Positions 1 to 10,346 of a DNA stretch of 64,000 nucleotides are shown piece after piece. Source of the DNA: Sphingorhabdus lutea (GTDB lineage: Bacteria; Pseudomonadota; Alphaproteobacteria; Sphingomonadales; Sphingomonadaceae); NCBI RefSeq assembly GCF_001889025.1, contig NZ_CP018154.1, positions 300,001 to 364,000 on the forward strand, given 5' to 3'. The number at the start of each line of letters is the position of its first letter. Position 1 is the stretch's first letter. The notes under the pieces were generated by a model, which made no database searches, had not been told where the DNA came from, and saw only the letters and a program-made list of their open reading frames with translations. The translations under genes were made by a program, and so were the position numbers.

Positions 1-437
1 GCATCGCATTGGAAATTGATATGCGATCATCCGGTCCAGAAGAATTAAAACAATTAGAAGAACGTGTATTTAAGGATTTAGAAGGCGCAATTTTGGCAGA
101 AAATGCCGCACGCGACACTTCTTTGGGTAAGGTATCGGTTGAAATAATTTTAATTGGCGATCGGCCCGCAGGGTCAATTCCATTAACAAATGGCATGATT
201 ATGGCCATCGGCAACAGCCTATCCGCACATGGTTATGTGCCGCAATATAATGCGTCATCAACTGATTCCAATATTGCCATAGCCATGAATATTGCAGCCG
301 TTACCATTGGGGTGGGCGCAGGGGGCGGCCGTGCGCATAGCGCAGAGGAATATTTAAATGTAGAAAAAGAGCCATTGTTAAAAGGCTTTGTCGCGGGATA
401 TGACAGCATTATCGCCGCCGCCAATGCCCAATATTAA
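1..437 (+). CDS. M20-family metallopeptidase, C-terminal part (cut by window start)
   Basis: The reading frame is open to the left edge (in frame from base 3), so this is the last ~145 residues of a longer enzyme. The visible part begins inside the dimerisation (lid) domain, seen as ALEIDMRSSGPEELKQLEERV, and ends with the returning catalytic-domain segment, where GVGAGGGRAHSAEEYLNVE resembles the conserved C-terminal stretch of M20/M28-type peptidases that supplies a metal-ligand or substrate-binding His. The family cleaves small peptides or N-acyl amino acids with two metal ions; substrate cannot be told from this fragment. A short hairpin (457-474) follows the stop. Family assignment is fairly sure, specificity unknown. 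Confidence 0.75.
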   Translation, partial: IALEIDMRSSGPEELKQLEERVFKDLEGAILAENAARDTSLGKVSVEIILIGDRPAGSIPLTNGMIMAIGNSLSAHGYVPQYNASSTDSNIAIAMNIAAVTIGVGAGGGRAHSAEEYLNVEKEPLLKGFVAGYDSIIAAANAQY

Positions 438-506
438 ATTGAAAAATAACAGATAATTTGCCTGTTGCGGCAAAAATAGATTAAATTTATTCAAAGTATG
501 AGAAAA

Positions 507-580
507 TGGAGGCCCGAGCCGGAATCGAACCGGCGTGCACGGATTTGCAATCCGCTACGTCACCACTCCGCCATCGGGCC
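507..580 (-). tRNA. tRNA-Cys (GCA)
   Basis: The minus strand folds into a complete cloverleaf: acceptor GGCCCGA pairs with TCGGGCC, the T arm carries GGTTCGATTCC, and the seven-base anticodon loop TTGCAAA contains GCA. The discriminator base is U, as expected for tRNA-Cys, and CCA is encoded (507-509). The flanking stretch 581-862 has no gene that I can support. Confidence 0.96.
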
Positions 581-862
581 ATCCGTCGGCATAAGATATA
601 TAATCCGTGGTTGGCCGGTATTTAGCGGCGCAAGTCGCAATTGGCAATCAAGAAATTTGATTTAATGAATATAGCGCAATATCAGCATTTTTTGGTGCAT
701 AAATGATGCAAATATGTTGTTTGCCATAATGAATCGGCAATTGGTCCAAATCATACTTGGCCAAAAATGAATGCGCCGCTAAAGAACATATAGCTTTATG
801 TCATGATATAAGTGAAATAAGCTGGAAATTAAAGTTTTTGATCAAAAAGTGAAGAAATTACA

Positions 863-1528
863 GTGACGATGATGAATTATAAACAAATGCGCACCGCCAT
901 GGTGAACAGCCAATTACGGACTTGTGATGTGAACACGCCATGGATTTTAGATGCCATGTCAAAATTACCCCGCGAGGAATTTGTCGGCGAAGCGCAGCGT
1001 GAATTTGCATATATGGACCGTCCGTTAAAAGTTTCCGGCGACCGAATGATGGCGCCCCCCATTGTTGCGGGACAAATTTTGACACGAATCGCGCCCAGCG
1101 GAGGCGAGAAAATTTTAATCATCGGCGGCGGCTCCGGATATGTGGCGGCATTAATCGCCCCACAAATATTTAATCTCCACTTCATTGAACCTGATGCTGA
1201 TTTATTGGCACGGGCAAAGGATAATTTATCCGGATTTGACAATATCACATTTGTTGACGGCGATTGGACCACCGGCCCGCATGATAAAAATGCCGATTTT
1301 GGTGAATATGACGTTATTTTATTAGATGCTGTTGCGCAAAAAGCGCCCGAGGCATTGGCGGCTTTATTAAAAGATGGCGGCAAATTTATTTGCGGTAATG
1401 ATGATGGCGCGACCACATCTTTATGTGTGGGGATAAAGGCTGGCGGCCAAGTAAAATTAGTACCCAAAGACCCTGCTTACATGCCATTTATTGACGCATT
1501 ATCCGAACCAGCAGGATTTACATTTTAA
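863..1528 (+). CDS. Protein-L-isoaspartate O-methyltransferase family protein (divergent)
   Basis: A 221-residue SAM-dependent methyltransferase of the PCMT fold. Residues 1-75 match the family's helical N-terminus (RTAMVNSQLRTCDVNTPWI, then PREEFV), and the SAM-binding motif I is ILIIGGGSGYVAALIA at about residues 85-100, followed by an acidic motif at about 117. True PCMTs have a Ser in a TISQP motif that contacts the isoaspartyl substrate; here the equivalent reads RMMAPP, so the Ser appears to be Ala. Isoaspartate repair activity is therefore uncertain and the protein may methylate something else. The reading frame starts with GTG at 863; ATG at 869 or 872 are plausible alternatives. It lies 41 bases before tolC, an order common in sphingomonads. 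Confidence 0.85.
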   Translation: MTMMNYKQMRTAMVNSQLRTCDVNTPWILDAMSKLPREEFVGEAQREFAYMDRPLKVSGDRMMAPPIVAGQILTRIAPSGGEKILIIGGGSGYVAALIAPQIFNLHFIEPDADLLARAKDNLSGFDNITFVDGDWTTGPHDKNADFGEYDVILLDAVAQKAPEALAALLKDGGKFICGNDDGATTSLCVGIKAGGQVKLVPKDPAYMPFIDALSEPAGFTF

Positions 1529-1569
1529 TAAATAATATATTTTTTGCATTTAAAACAAGGACTTTGTCG

Positions 1570-3039
1570 ATGGCGTTAAACATAAAATCTCAGCTTTGGG
1601 GCAGTGCTTTTATTTTAACTGCTGCGGCCCTAACCTTGCCCATTCATGCAGAAACCCTGCAACAGGCATTGCAAAGCGCCTATGATAGCAATCCAAATTT
1701 AACCGCAGCGCGTGCTGGACAAGAGGCATTGAATGAAAATGTCCCCTTGGCCCGTTCAAGTGGCCGACCAAGTGCGTCAATTCAACCGACATTTACCGAA
1801 AATGTCGTGACCAGCGGCGGCGCATTTGCACAGGCACGCAGCTTTTCCGCTGTGGGATCAGTCAGCGTTCCTTTATATCAGGGCGGCGCGGTTAAAAATG
1901 CCGTTCGCGGCGCAGAAAACAGGGTCGAGGCAGGATTTGCCAGCCTGCGCGGCACAGAAAGCGCCATATTTTCCGCCGTTGTCGGGGCATATATGGATGT
2001 TATTCGCGATGAAGCAATTGTCGAGTTAAATCGCGCACAAGCCGGAACTTTACAAGTGAATTTAGAAGCGACAAAGGATCGTTTTGAAATTGGCGATGTA
2101 ACGCGCACCGATGTGGCGCAATCCGAATCCAGATACAGCCTTGCCCTGGCCAATTTGGAAACCGCGCGGGCCAATTTAATTCGCAGTAAAGAAATTTATA
2201 TCCAATTGGTTGGCAATGAACCAGGAGATTTGGAAGCGCCGCCGCCTTTACCCAATTTGCCCGAATCAGCAGATATGGCCGTGGATATTGCAGTGGAACA
2301 TAATCCCGACTTAATCGCAGCCAAAGAACAGGTGGAGGCATCGCGTTATGACCGCAAAGCCGCAGAGGCAGGCCGCCTTCCCACGGTAAGCGCATTTAGT
2401 CAAAGCCGATATAATAACGCCTTAAACTCCCTATCAACACAGGCATCAGCATTCAGCCCCAATGCCACATTTGATAATAGTATTGGAATTCGGGCGACCA
2501 TTCCCATTTATCAAGGCGGCGCGCCATCGGCCCAAATTCGTCAGGCACAGGCGCGAATCAGCCAGGCCCAAGAATTAGAAATCGCCGCCGAACGCGAAGT
2601 TATCGCCCAAACCCGTGCCGCCTTTTCAAGCTGGCGTGCGACTCAACAAGTGATTATGGCATCGCAACGCGCCGTGGAAGCCAGCCAGTTGTCACTTGAA
2701 GGGGTGCGGATTGAAAATAGCGTCGGCAATAGAACTATTTTGGATATATTAAATGCCGAACAGGAATTGGTTGCCGCAAAATCACAGTTAATCGCCGCAC
2801 GGCGTAATAATTATGTCGCCGGATTTACCCTTCTTGCCGCCATGGGCCGTGCAGAGGCGCGTGATTTGGGCATTGATGGCGGGCCATTATATGATCCGGT
2901 TGCCAATTATAATGATGTTAAGAATCAATGGAATGATTGGTCCAGCGTGCCGTCCACGCAGCCAAAGGCGACCCGCACAACCAATAGCAATGCACAAAGT
3001 GCTGACATAGAAGCATTTCCTGACTATAGTCGTCGTTAA
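1570..3039 (+). CDS. tolC: TolC-family outer membrane efflux protein
   Basis: A 489-residue outer membrane channel protein, the exit duct for type I secretion and RND/ABC efflux pumps. An N-terminal signal peptide (hydrophobic run AFILTAAALTLPIHA) precedes ETLQQALQSAYDSNPNL, the standard start of mature TolC. The two internal repeats are visible: the beta-barrel motif SVPLYQGG near residue 100 recurs as TIPIYQGG near residue 313, each followed by long heptad-rich helices. I chose ATG 1570 over TTG 1564 because AAGGA at 1556-1560 sits about nine bases before 1570 but only three before 1564. No inner-membrane pump gene is adjacent, so the partner is encoded elsewhere. It probably shares transcription with the methyltransferase upstream. 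Confidence 0.95.
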   Translation: MALNIKSQLWGSAFILTAAALTLPIHAETLQQALQSAYDSNPNLTAARAGQEALNENVPLARSSGRPSASIQPTFTENVVTSGGAFAQARSFSAVGSVSVPLYQGGAVKNAVRGAENRVEAGFASLRGTESAIFSAVVGAYMDVIRDEAIVELNRAQAGTLQVNLEATKDRFEIGDVTRTDVAQSESRYSLALANLETARANLIRSKEIYIQLVGNEPGDLEAPPPLPNLPESADMAVDIAVEHNPDLIAAKEQVEASRYDRKAAEAGRLPTVSAFSQSRYNNALNSLSTQASAFSPNATFDNSIGIRATIPIYQGGAPSAQIRQAQARISQAQELEIAAEREVIAQTRAAFSSWRATQQVIMASQRAVEASQLSLEGVRIENSVGNRTILDILNAEQELVAAKSQLIAARRNNYVAGFTLLAAMGRAEARDLGIDGGPLYDPVANYNDVKNQWNDWSSVPSTQPKATRTTNSNAQSADIEAFPDYSRR

Positions 3040-3104
3040 CCATAGATTCGGTTTTTATCAGTCCGATTCATGGCGCGAGATTATTGGATATAGGGGCATT
3101 CATA

Positions 3105-3551
3105 ATGGCACAAAATGATGGCAAAAACGGTGAGCCGACCGTCAATGAAATATTATCCTCTATCAAAAAAATCATTGCACAGGATGATGGCCTGCGCACC
3201 AGAACGCGCGATCGGGCCGCGCGCGATGTGTTGGAATTATCCGCCGATAATGCCGTTGATGATCATGATATGCCCCATATGACCGCGCCTTTGGATGGGC
3301 AATTTGACGATGATGCAGGTTTAATCGACAATGCCAAGGCACAAAGCCTGCGCCATAGCCTGTCCGCATTGGCCACATTGGCTGAACCAGGGGTCAGCCC
3401 GCAAATCGTGCGATCGGGCGAGACATCATTGGAGGGCATGGTCAGAGAAATGTTAAAACCCGTTTTGAAACAATGGCTTGATGATAATTTGCCCGACATG
3501 GTTGAGGCGATGGTTGCCAAGGAAATTGCGCGCATTACCCGCAAGGGATAA
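3105..3551 (+). CDS. popZ: PopZ-like polar organizing protein (DUF2497)
   Basis: A 148-residue protein with the two conserved ends of the DUF2497/PopZ family: an N-terminal amphipathic helix (GEPTVNEILSSIKKIIAQDD, residues ~6-25) and a C-terminal helical oligomerisation module (SLEGMVREMLKPVLKQWLDD to the end). The middle is acidic and low in complexity, as in Caulobacter PopZ, where this part forms a disordered hub. In Caulobacter PopZ assembles a polar matrix that anchors ParB-parS; parA, parB, parS and oriC all occur in this window. ATG 3105 is preferred to an in-frame TTG 21 bases upstream because it has a purine-rich sequence at a workable distance and matches the family N-terminus. Confidence 0.85.
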   Translation: MAQNDGKNGEPTVNEILSSIKKIIAQDDGLRTRTRDRAARDVLELSADNAVDDHDMPHMTAPLDGQFDDDAGLIDNAKAQSLRHSLSALATLAEPGVSPQIVRSGETSLEGMVREMLKPVLKQWLDDNLPDMVEAMVAKEIARITRKG

Positions 3552-3623
3552 AAGCAATTATTCTATTTAATTTCAGGTGCAACTAATGCTTGTCGCGGCA
3601 AAATGTCGTGATAATATTGCGCC

Positions 3624-5723
3624 ATGAAACATCTATTCAAAAAGCAATTCGCCGCGACATTATTTGCCGCCACATCCATGATATTGGTTCAGCCTGCTTT
3701 TGCCAAAAGCGCTGATGCATCACCCCGCGCCATGACCGAAGTGGATTTGGCCACGTTGAAAAGAATAGGCAGCCCGACCGTCTCCCCCAATGGGGAATAT
3801 GTTGTCTATCAACTTCGCGAAACCGATTTAACGGCAAATAAAGGCCGCACCGATTTATATCTTGTTCAATTAAATATTGCCGAACAAGAACCAGTAAAAA
3901 TTGCATCAAAACCCGAATTTAACGAACATAGCCCTGCATTTTCATCTGACGGCAAATTGCTTTATTATATAAGCAATGAAGGCGGTTCGGACCAATTATA
4001 TTATTATGACATGGACAGCCAAACATCCACGCAGGCAAGCAATTTGGCCACCGATATTGCCGGTTTCAAATTAGCGCACAAGGGTGATAAAATTGCCCTA
4101 TGGGGTGACATTGGCCGCGAATGTCCAACATTTGGTTGTAAAGATGATGGTAACACCGCCACCCCCGGCCCCGGCACAGGGCGCGAATATACGCAAAATT
4201 TTGTGCGCCATTGGGATAGTTGGGAAACGCCGGGCAATTATAGCCGCATTTTCACTTTTGACATGGTCGATGGCAAAGTTTCCGGCGATGGCGTGGCCAT
4301 GGATGGCAAGGGAGAGGGCCGTTTAATTGGCGATGCGCCCAGCAAACCATTTGGCGGCGGCGAAGAAATTGCATGGACACCATCTGGCAATGGCGTGTTA
4401 TTTGCCGCGCGAAAGGCCGATGCGAATGAGCCGCTATCCACCAATTTGGATATTTATGGCAATAACGCCTCCACCGGCGAAGATTTGGTCAATTTGACCA
4501 TTGATAATGAAGCCACCGATACAATGCCCATATCATCGCCCGATGGCAAATGGTTGGCATATGCCGCCATGGCGCGAGCAGGATATGAAAGCGATAAACT
4601 CACCTTAATGTTATTAAATCCCGTTGATGGGACGCGCAAAGCATTGACCGAAAATTGGGACCGCAGTGTGGGTTCAATTGCATGGGCGCCGGACAGCCAA
4701 AGCTTGCTGGTCACCGCTGGCGACACATTGGAACATCCCATGTTCCGCGTCGATTTATCGGGCAAGGTCACGCGTTTAACCGGCGATGGCAATGTTAATG
4801 ATGTGACCCCCTTAACCGACGGGTCGATATTATATTCGATGAACACTGTGTTGATGCCGTCAGACCTTTACATCATGGATGCCGCAGGTAAATCGCGCAA
4901 AATTACCGATGTAAATGCCGGTCAATTGGCCGAGTTAAACCCCGTTGTGCAACAAAAATTCGATTTTGCCGGTGCAAATGGTGATCAAGTATTTGGCATG
5001 ATTATCAAACCCGCCAATGTAAAAGGACCTTTGCCTGTTGCATTTGTGGTGCATGGCGGGCCGCAAGGCAGCTTTGGCAATAGCTGGTCATATCGGTGGA
5101 ATCCGCGCGTTATCGCCAGCCAAGGATATGCTGTTGTCACCGTCGATTTCCATGGCAGTACCGGATATGGACAGGCATTTACCGATTCGATTAACAAGGA
5201 TTGGGGCGGCAAACCATTGGAGGATTTGAAATTGGGCCTTGCCGCCGCCGGAAAAATTGATCCACAGGCGGATATCACCAATGCTTGTGCGCTGGGCGCA
5301 TCCTATGGCGGATATATGATGAATTGGATTGCGGGCAATTGGAATGACGGTTTCAAATGCCTTGTCACCCATGCCGGTGTGTTTGATTTACGCGCCATGT
5401 CGATGGAGACTGAGGAATTATGGTTTGATGAATGGGACCATGGCGGCCCATGGTGGAGCAGGACCGATGCCGAAAAATGGAATCCGGTCAACCATATCAC
5501 CAAATGGAAAACCCCCACTTTGGTCATTCATGGTGAGAAAGATTTCCGTATCCCCTATAGTCAAAGTCTGGCTGCCTTTACCGTGCTGCAACGTCAGGGG
5601 ATTGAATCAAAATTGCTTATCTTCCCAGATGAGAATCATTGGATTAACAAACCCAATAACTCCATCCAATGGCATAATAATGTCTTTAATTGGTTGGACA
5701 GCCATTTGAAAAAAGCAAAATAA
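3624..5723 (+). CDS. S9-family serine peptidase (prolyl oligopeptidase/acylaminoacyl type), exported
   Basis: A 699-residue exported peptidase. Residues 1-27 form a signal peptide ending AFA; residues ~40-420 are beta-propeller blades of the WD40-like/TolB kind (repeats such as [14 protein letters not shown] and [12 protein letters not shown]); residues ~440-699 are the alpha/beta hydrolase domain. The catalytic triad is readable: Ser in GASYGGYM (~residue 558), Asp in HGEKDFRIP (~640) and His in ENHWI (~670). Such enzymes cut short peptides in the periplasm, usually after proline or from blocked N-termini. The gene sits between popZ and valS, a position that many sphingomonads leave empty. 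Exact specificity cannot be read. Confidence 0.93.
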   Translation: MKHLFKKQFAATLFAATSMILVQPAFAKSADASPRAMTEVDLATLKRIGSPTVSPNGEYVVYQLRETDLTANKGRTDLYLVQLNIAEQEPVKIASKPEFNEHSPAFSSDGKLLYYISNEGGSDQLYYYDMDSQTSTQASNLATDIAGFKLAHKGDKIALWGDIGRECPTFGCKDDGNTATPGPGTGREYTQNFVRHWDSWETPGNYSRIFTFDMVDGKVSGDGVAMDGKGEGRLIGDAPSKPFGGGEEIAWTPSGNGVLFAARKADANEPLSTNLDIYGNNASTGEDLVNLTIDNEATDTMPISSPDGKWLAYAAMARAGYESDKLTLMLLNPVDGTRKALTENWDRSVGSIAWAPDSQSLLVTAGDTLEHPMFRVDLSGKVTRLTGDGNVNDVTPLTDGSILYSMNTVLMPSDLYIMDAAGKSRKITDVNAGQLAELNPVVQQKFDFAGANGDQVFGMIIKPANVKGPLPVAFVVHGGPQGSFGNSWSYRWNPRVIASQGYAVVTVDFHGSTGYGQAFTDSINKDWGGKPLEDLKLGLAAAGKIDPQADITNACALGASYGGYMMNWIAGNWNDGFKCLVTHAGVFDLRAMSMETEELWFDEWDHGGPWWSRTDAEKWNPVNHITKWKTPTLVIHGEKDFRIPYSQSLAAFTVLQRQGIESKLLIFPDENHWINKPNNSIQWHNNVFNWLDSHLKKAK

Positions 5724-5802
5724 GCCAAAAATTGACGGCGGGGGCGTTTGTCCCCGCCCTTCCCTCTTGTCCACGGGTCGATATGCTGGCAAAGGCATAT
5801 TT

Positions 5803-8520
5803 ATGACTATTGACAAAAATACCATCGACAAAAATTTTGATCCCGCCACCATTGAAAATAATTGGTATGGCCATTGGGAGGAGCAGGGGTTATTTCGTCC
5901 CGAACGGCCCAATGCCGCGCCCTATACCATTGTCAATCCACCGCCAAATGTGACCGGAAGCCTGCATATCGGCCATGCGTTGGACAATACGCTGCAGGAT
6001 ATAATGATCCGTTATGAACGGCTGCGTGGCAAGGATGCATTATGGGTGGTTGGCACGGACCATGCGGGCATTGCCACCCAAATGGTGGTCGAACGCAAAA
6101 TGGAGGCGCAGGGTGATAAACGCGCCAATTATGACCGCGACGGCTTTATTGAAAAGGTGTGGCAGTGGAAAGAGGAAAGCGGCGGCACAATTACCACCCA
6201 GCTGCGCCGACTTGGTTGTTCCATGGATTGGTCGCGTGAACAATTTACCATGGACCCCCATTTTTCCAAGGCCGTGATTAAGGTTTTTGTCGATTTATAT
6301 AATGATGGTTTGATTTACCGCGACAAAAGGCTGGTTAATTGGGACCCAAAATTAAAAACCGCCATTTCCGATTTGGAAGTTGAAACACGCGAAATTCAGG
6401 GTAATTTCTGGCATTTCAAATATCCATTGGCCGATGATGTTACATTGGATAATGGACAAGATTATATTGAGGTGGCAACAACACGCCCCGAAACCATGTT
6501 GGCCGATATGGCGGTGGCGGTAAACCCCGAAGACCCCCGTTATCAAAGCGTGATTGGTAAGCATGTCATCCTGCCCCTTACGGGACGGCTCATCCCCATT
6601 GTCGCGGACGAACATGCCGATCCCGAATTGGGCAGCGGCGCGGTAAAAATTACCCCGGGGCATGATTTTAACGATTTTGAGGTCGGCAAAAGGGCCGGAT
6701 TCGCCCCTGCCGATATGTTAAATATGTTGGACGGTGACGCCCATGTCTGTCAAACCGCAGATGATTTAATTCCAGATGAATATATTGGCGTTGAACGCTT
6801 TGCCGCGCGTAAAGCGGTTGTCGCAGCGTTAAAGGCATCTGGCCATTTAATCGCCCATCTGGATAAGGACGGCAATGAACATGATGCCGAACCACGCACC
6901 ATCCAAACCCCCTATGGCGACCGTGGCGGGGTGGTGATTGAACCATGGCTGACCGATCAATGGTATGTTGATGCCAAAACATTGGCCAAGCCAGCAATTG
7001 AGGCGGTAAAGTCCGGCGCAATTGAAATTGTGCCCAAAAGTTGGGAAAAAACCTATTTTAATTGGATGGAAAATATCCAACCATGGTGCGTGTCACGCCA
7101 GCTTTGGTGGGGACATCAAATTCCCGCATGGTATGATGAAAATGGTGATTTTTATGTCGCGAATAGCGAGGAAGAAGCACAAGAAAAAGCTGGGAATGAC
7201 GTAAAATTAACCCGCGATTCAGACGTGCTCGACACTTGGTTCTCCAGCGCATTATGGCCTTTTGGCACATTGGGCTGGCCCAGTGAAAATGCGCCCTTAT
7301 ATGATAAGCATTATCCCAATGATCTGCTGATTTCCGGCTTTGACATCCTGTTCTTTTGGGACGCGCGGATGATAATGCAGGGGATACAGCAAACCGGCAA
7401 AGCCCCGTGGAAGAAATTATATCTGCACGGCCTTGTCCGCGCGGCCGATGGCCAGAAAATGTCAAAATCAAAGGGCAATGTGGTCGATCCGCTTGGTCTG
7501 ATTGATCAATATGGCGCCGATGCGCTGCGATTCTTTATGGCCGCGATGGAAAGCCAAGGCCGCGACATTAAAATGGACGATAAAAGGGTGGAGGGATATC
7601 GCAATTTCGCCACCAAATTATGGAATGCAGCGCGATTTGCCCAATCAAATGGCATTGGCGCGTCCGATACATTATCCGCGCCTGCCGCCAATTTGGCGGT
7701 TAATCGGTGGATTATTGGCGAGGTAACGCAATGCCAACAGGTACTGGACAAGGCGCTGGCTGATCTGCGTTTTGATGCCGCGGCCAATGCAATTTATCAT
7801 TTTGTGTGGGATAATTTCTGTGATTGGTATTTGGAATTGACCAAGCCATTATTACAGGGTGAGGATATATCCGCCGCAGATGAAACCCGCATGGTTGCCG
7901 GATGGGTTCTTGACCAAATTTTGGTGATGTTGCACCCGTTCATGCCCTTTATTACCGAGGAATTATGGCATAAACTGGCAGGCGATAGCCCGCGCAATTA
8001 CGACCTGATTATTGCAAAATGGCCCGCCCCCAATGCAAAAATTGACGATGCAGCAAAGGCAGAGGTCGAATGGTTGATTAAATTAACCACCGAAATGCGC
8101 GGCGCAAAGGCCGAGCTGGGTATTGCGCCGGGCGCGAAATTAACCGCCTATATCGCCGATGCTGATGCCGCATTGCAGGGCCGAATTACTGGCCAATTGC
8201 CGACATTAGACCGCGTTAGCAGGTTGGAGGCAATCCACTTTACCGCCGCGCCTGATGGTCCTTCGATGCAAATTCCCGTTGATGGGGTGACCTTTGTCGT
8301 TCCATTGGACGGGGTGATTGACATTGCGGCGGAAAAGGCCCGCCTATCCAAGGCATTGGAGGCAGTGGAAAAAGAAACAGGTGCATTACAGGGCCGGTTA
8401 AACAATGCCAATTTTGTCGAACGCGCAAAACCCGAAGCGGTGGAAAAGGCAAGAAGCGATTTGGCCGAAAAAGCAGCCGAAGCAGAAAGTCTGAAAACTG
8501 CATTGGCGCGTTTGGGATAA
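5803..8520 (+). CDS. valS: Valine--tRNA ligase
   Basis: A 905-residue class I aminoacyl-tRNA synthetase that charges tRNA-Val. Visible landmarks are [18 protein letters not shown] (HIGH motif, residues ~45-60), the CP1 editing domain with [17 protein letters not shown] (~215-230), the KMSKS loop in [14 protein letters not shown] (~550) and a C-terminal coiled coil ([20 protein letters not shown] to the end). ATG 5803 is chosen over an in-frame TTG at 5767 because it matches the usual ValRS N-terminus and has AAAGG nearby. A tRNA-Val (UAC) gene occurs in the same window at 58.7 kb. A strong terminator follows directly. Confidence 0.98.
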   Translation: MTIDKNTIDKNFDPATIENNWYGHWEEQGLFRPERPNAAPYTIVNPPPNVTGSLHIGHALDNTLQDIMIRYERLRGKDALWVVGTDHAGIATQMVVERKMEAQGDKRANYDRDGFIEKVWQWKEESGGTITTQLRRLGCSMDWSREQFTMDPHFSKAVIKVFVDLYNDGLIYRDKRLVNWDPKLKTAISDLEVETREIQGNFWHFKYPLADDVTLDNGQDYIEVATTRPETMLADMAVAVNPEDPRYQSVIGKHVILPLTGRLIPIVADEHADPELGSGAVKITPGHDFNDFEVGKRAGFAPADMLNMLDGDAHVCQTADDLIPDEYIGVERFAARKAVVAALKASGHLIAHLDKDGNEHDAEPRTIQTPYGDRGGVVIEPWLTDQWYVDAKTLAKPAIEAVKSGAIEIVPKSWEKTYFNWMENIQPWCVSRQLWWGHQIPAWYDENGDFYVANSEEEAQEKAGNDVKLTRDSDVLDTWFSSALWPFGTLGWPSENAPLYDKHYPNDLLISGFDILFFWDARMIMQGIQQTGKAPWKKLYLHGLVRAADGQKMSKSKGNVVDPLGLIDQYGADALRFFMAAMESQGRDIKMDDKRVEGYRNFATKLWNAARFAQSNGIGASDTLSAPAANLAVNRWIIGEVTQCQQVLDKALADLRFDAAANAIYHFVWDNFCDWYLELTKPLLQGEDISAADETRMVAGWVLDQILVMLHPFMPFITEELWHKLAGDSPRNYDLIIAKWPAPNAKIDDAAKAEVEWLIKLTTEMRGAKAELGIAPGAKLTAYIADADAALQGRITGQLPTLDRVSRLEAIHFTAAPDGPSMQIPVDGVTFVVPLDGVIDIAAEKARLSKALEAVEKETGALQGRLNNANFVERAKPEAVEKARSDLAEKAAEAESLKTALARLG

Positions 8521-8542
8521 TTCCCTTTATTTGATAAAAAAA

Positions 8543-8575
8543 TAAGGGCGGCGATATATTCGCTGCCCTTTTTAT
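8543..8575. terminator. Bidirectional rho-independent terminator between valS and the small membrane gene
   Basis: Arms AAGGGCGGCGA and TCGCTGCCCTT pair over 11 positions with one G-U, followed by a T run on the plus strand. The left side is A-rich, so the same hairpin has a T run on the minus strand. It can end both valS and the convergent 56-residue gene. Confidence 0.85.
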
Positions 8576-8600
8576 TTGTGAAAAATAGGTTGCGGCAAGT

Positions 8601-8771
8601 TTATTTGCCCTGATCCACGACCAATGAACGTTCCACCTTATTATGTGCCGATTGGTCGGCATGGGCGGGCTGCGTTAAAAATAATCCCGCCATGCCAAGC
8701 GCGAATCCCGCGCTAATGCTGATGAATAAATCGCTGCGGACAAATTTGATCATTTTAATCATGCTGTTCAT
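8601..8771 (-). CDS. Small single-pass membrane or secreted protein, 56 residues
   Basis: A short frame with an ATG start and TAA stop encodes 56 residues. It begins with a basic segment (MNSMIKMIKFVRSDLF), continues as one hydrophobic stretch of about 20 residues (ISISAGFALGMAGLFLTQP) and ends with a polar tail, VERSLVVDQGK. The AHA just before the tail could be a signal peptidase site, so the product is either a single-pass inner membrane protein with a short periplasmic tail or a short exported peptide. I do not recognise a named family. Support for coding comes from the clean frame, the membrane-protein composition and the terminator 30 bases after the stop. The ribosome site is weak. Two operator-like repeats lie about 180-220 bases upstream of the start. 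Confidence 0.6.
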   Translation of the reverse strand: MNSMIKMIKFVRSDLFISISAGFALGMAGLFLTQPAHADQSAHNKVERSLVVDQGK

Positions 8772-8946
8772 CGGGAGACTCTATTGGCTTTATGTTAATT
8801 ATTATTGATTTTATATATTTTCGGATATTGTCCATAAAAGGTTACAATTGCCTTGTCCCCTTAATGCGCCAATATTCATTGCCAAATGGTGAATGAACGA
8901 CAGAAAGTCAAATCATCCTGTCGCAAAATATCTTCATTTGAACATA

Positions 8947-8994
8947 TTTTGTATGATCATGCAAATTTTGGTTTTTGTATGATCATGCAAATTT
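8947..8994. repeat. Tandem operator-like palindromes
   Basis: A 22-base unit occurs twice (8947-8968 and 8973-8994), identical in both copies, with a period of 26 bases. Each unit contains the near-perfect palindrome TTTGTATGATCATGCAAA, whose halves differ at one position. This looks like a pair of dimer-binding sites for one regulator on nearly the same helix face pattern. The sites lie in the 260-base gap upstream of the small membrane gene and downstream of the aminotransferase. The regulator is unknown. Nothing else is seen in the gap 8772-9031. Confidence 0.6.
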
Positions 8995-9031
8995 ATGCCC
9001 GATTAAGCATGAATGGGGCGATAAAACTGAT

Positions 9032-10243
<1,212 letters not shown>

Positions 10244-10346
10244 CTAAATTAACGCAAATAATGAAAGATAAAATAAACTATAAATGTCGTAATGCCCCTA
10301 GAGCCTGAACAGAAATTTCGCAAGAGCGAAGCTTTATGATATAAGA

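Noticed and set aside
457..474. Hairpin after the M20 peptidase as a terminator
   Set aside because: Only six base pairs and no T run on either strand close enough; not supported.
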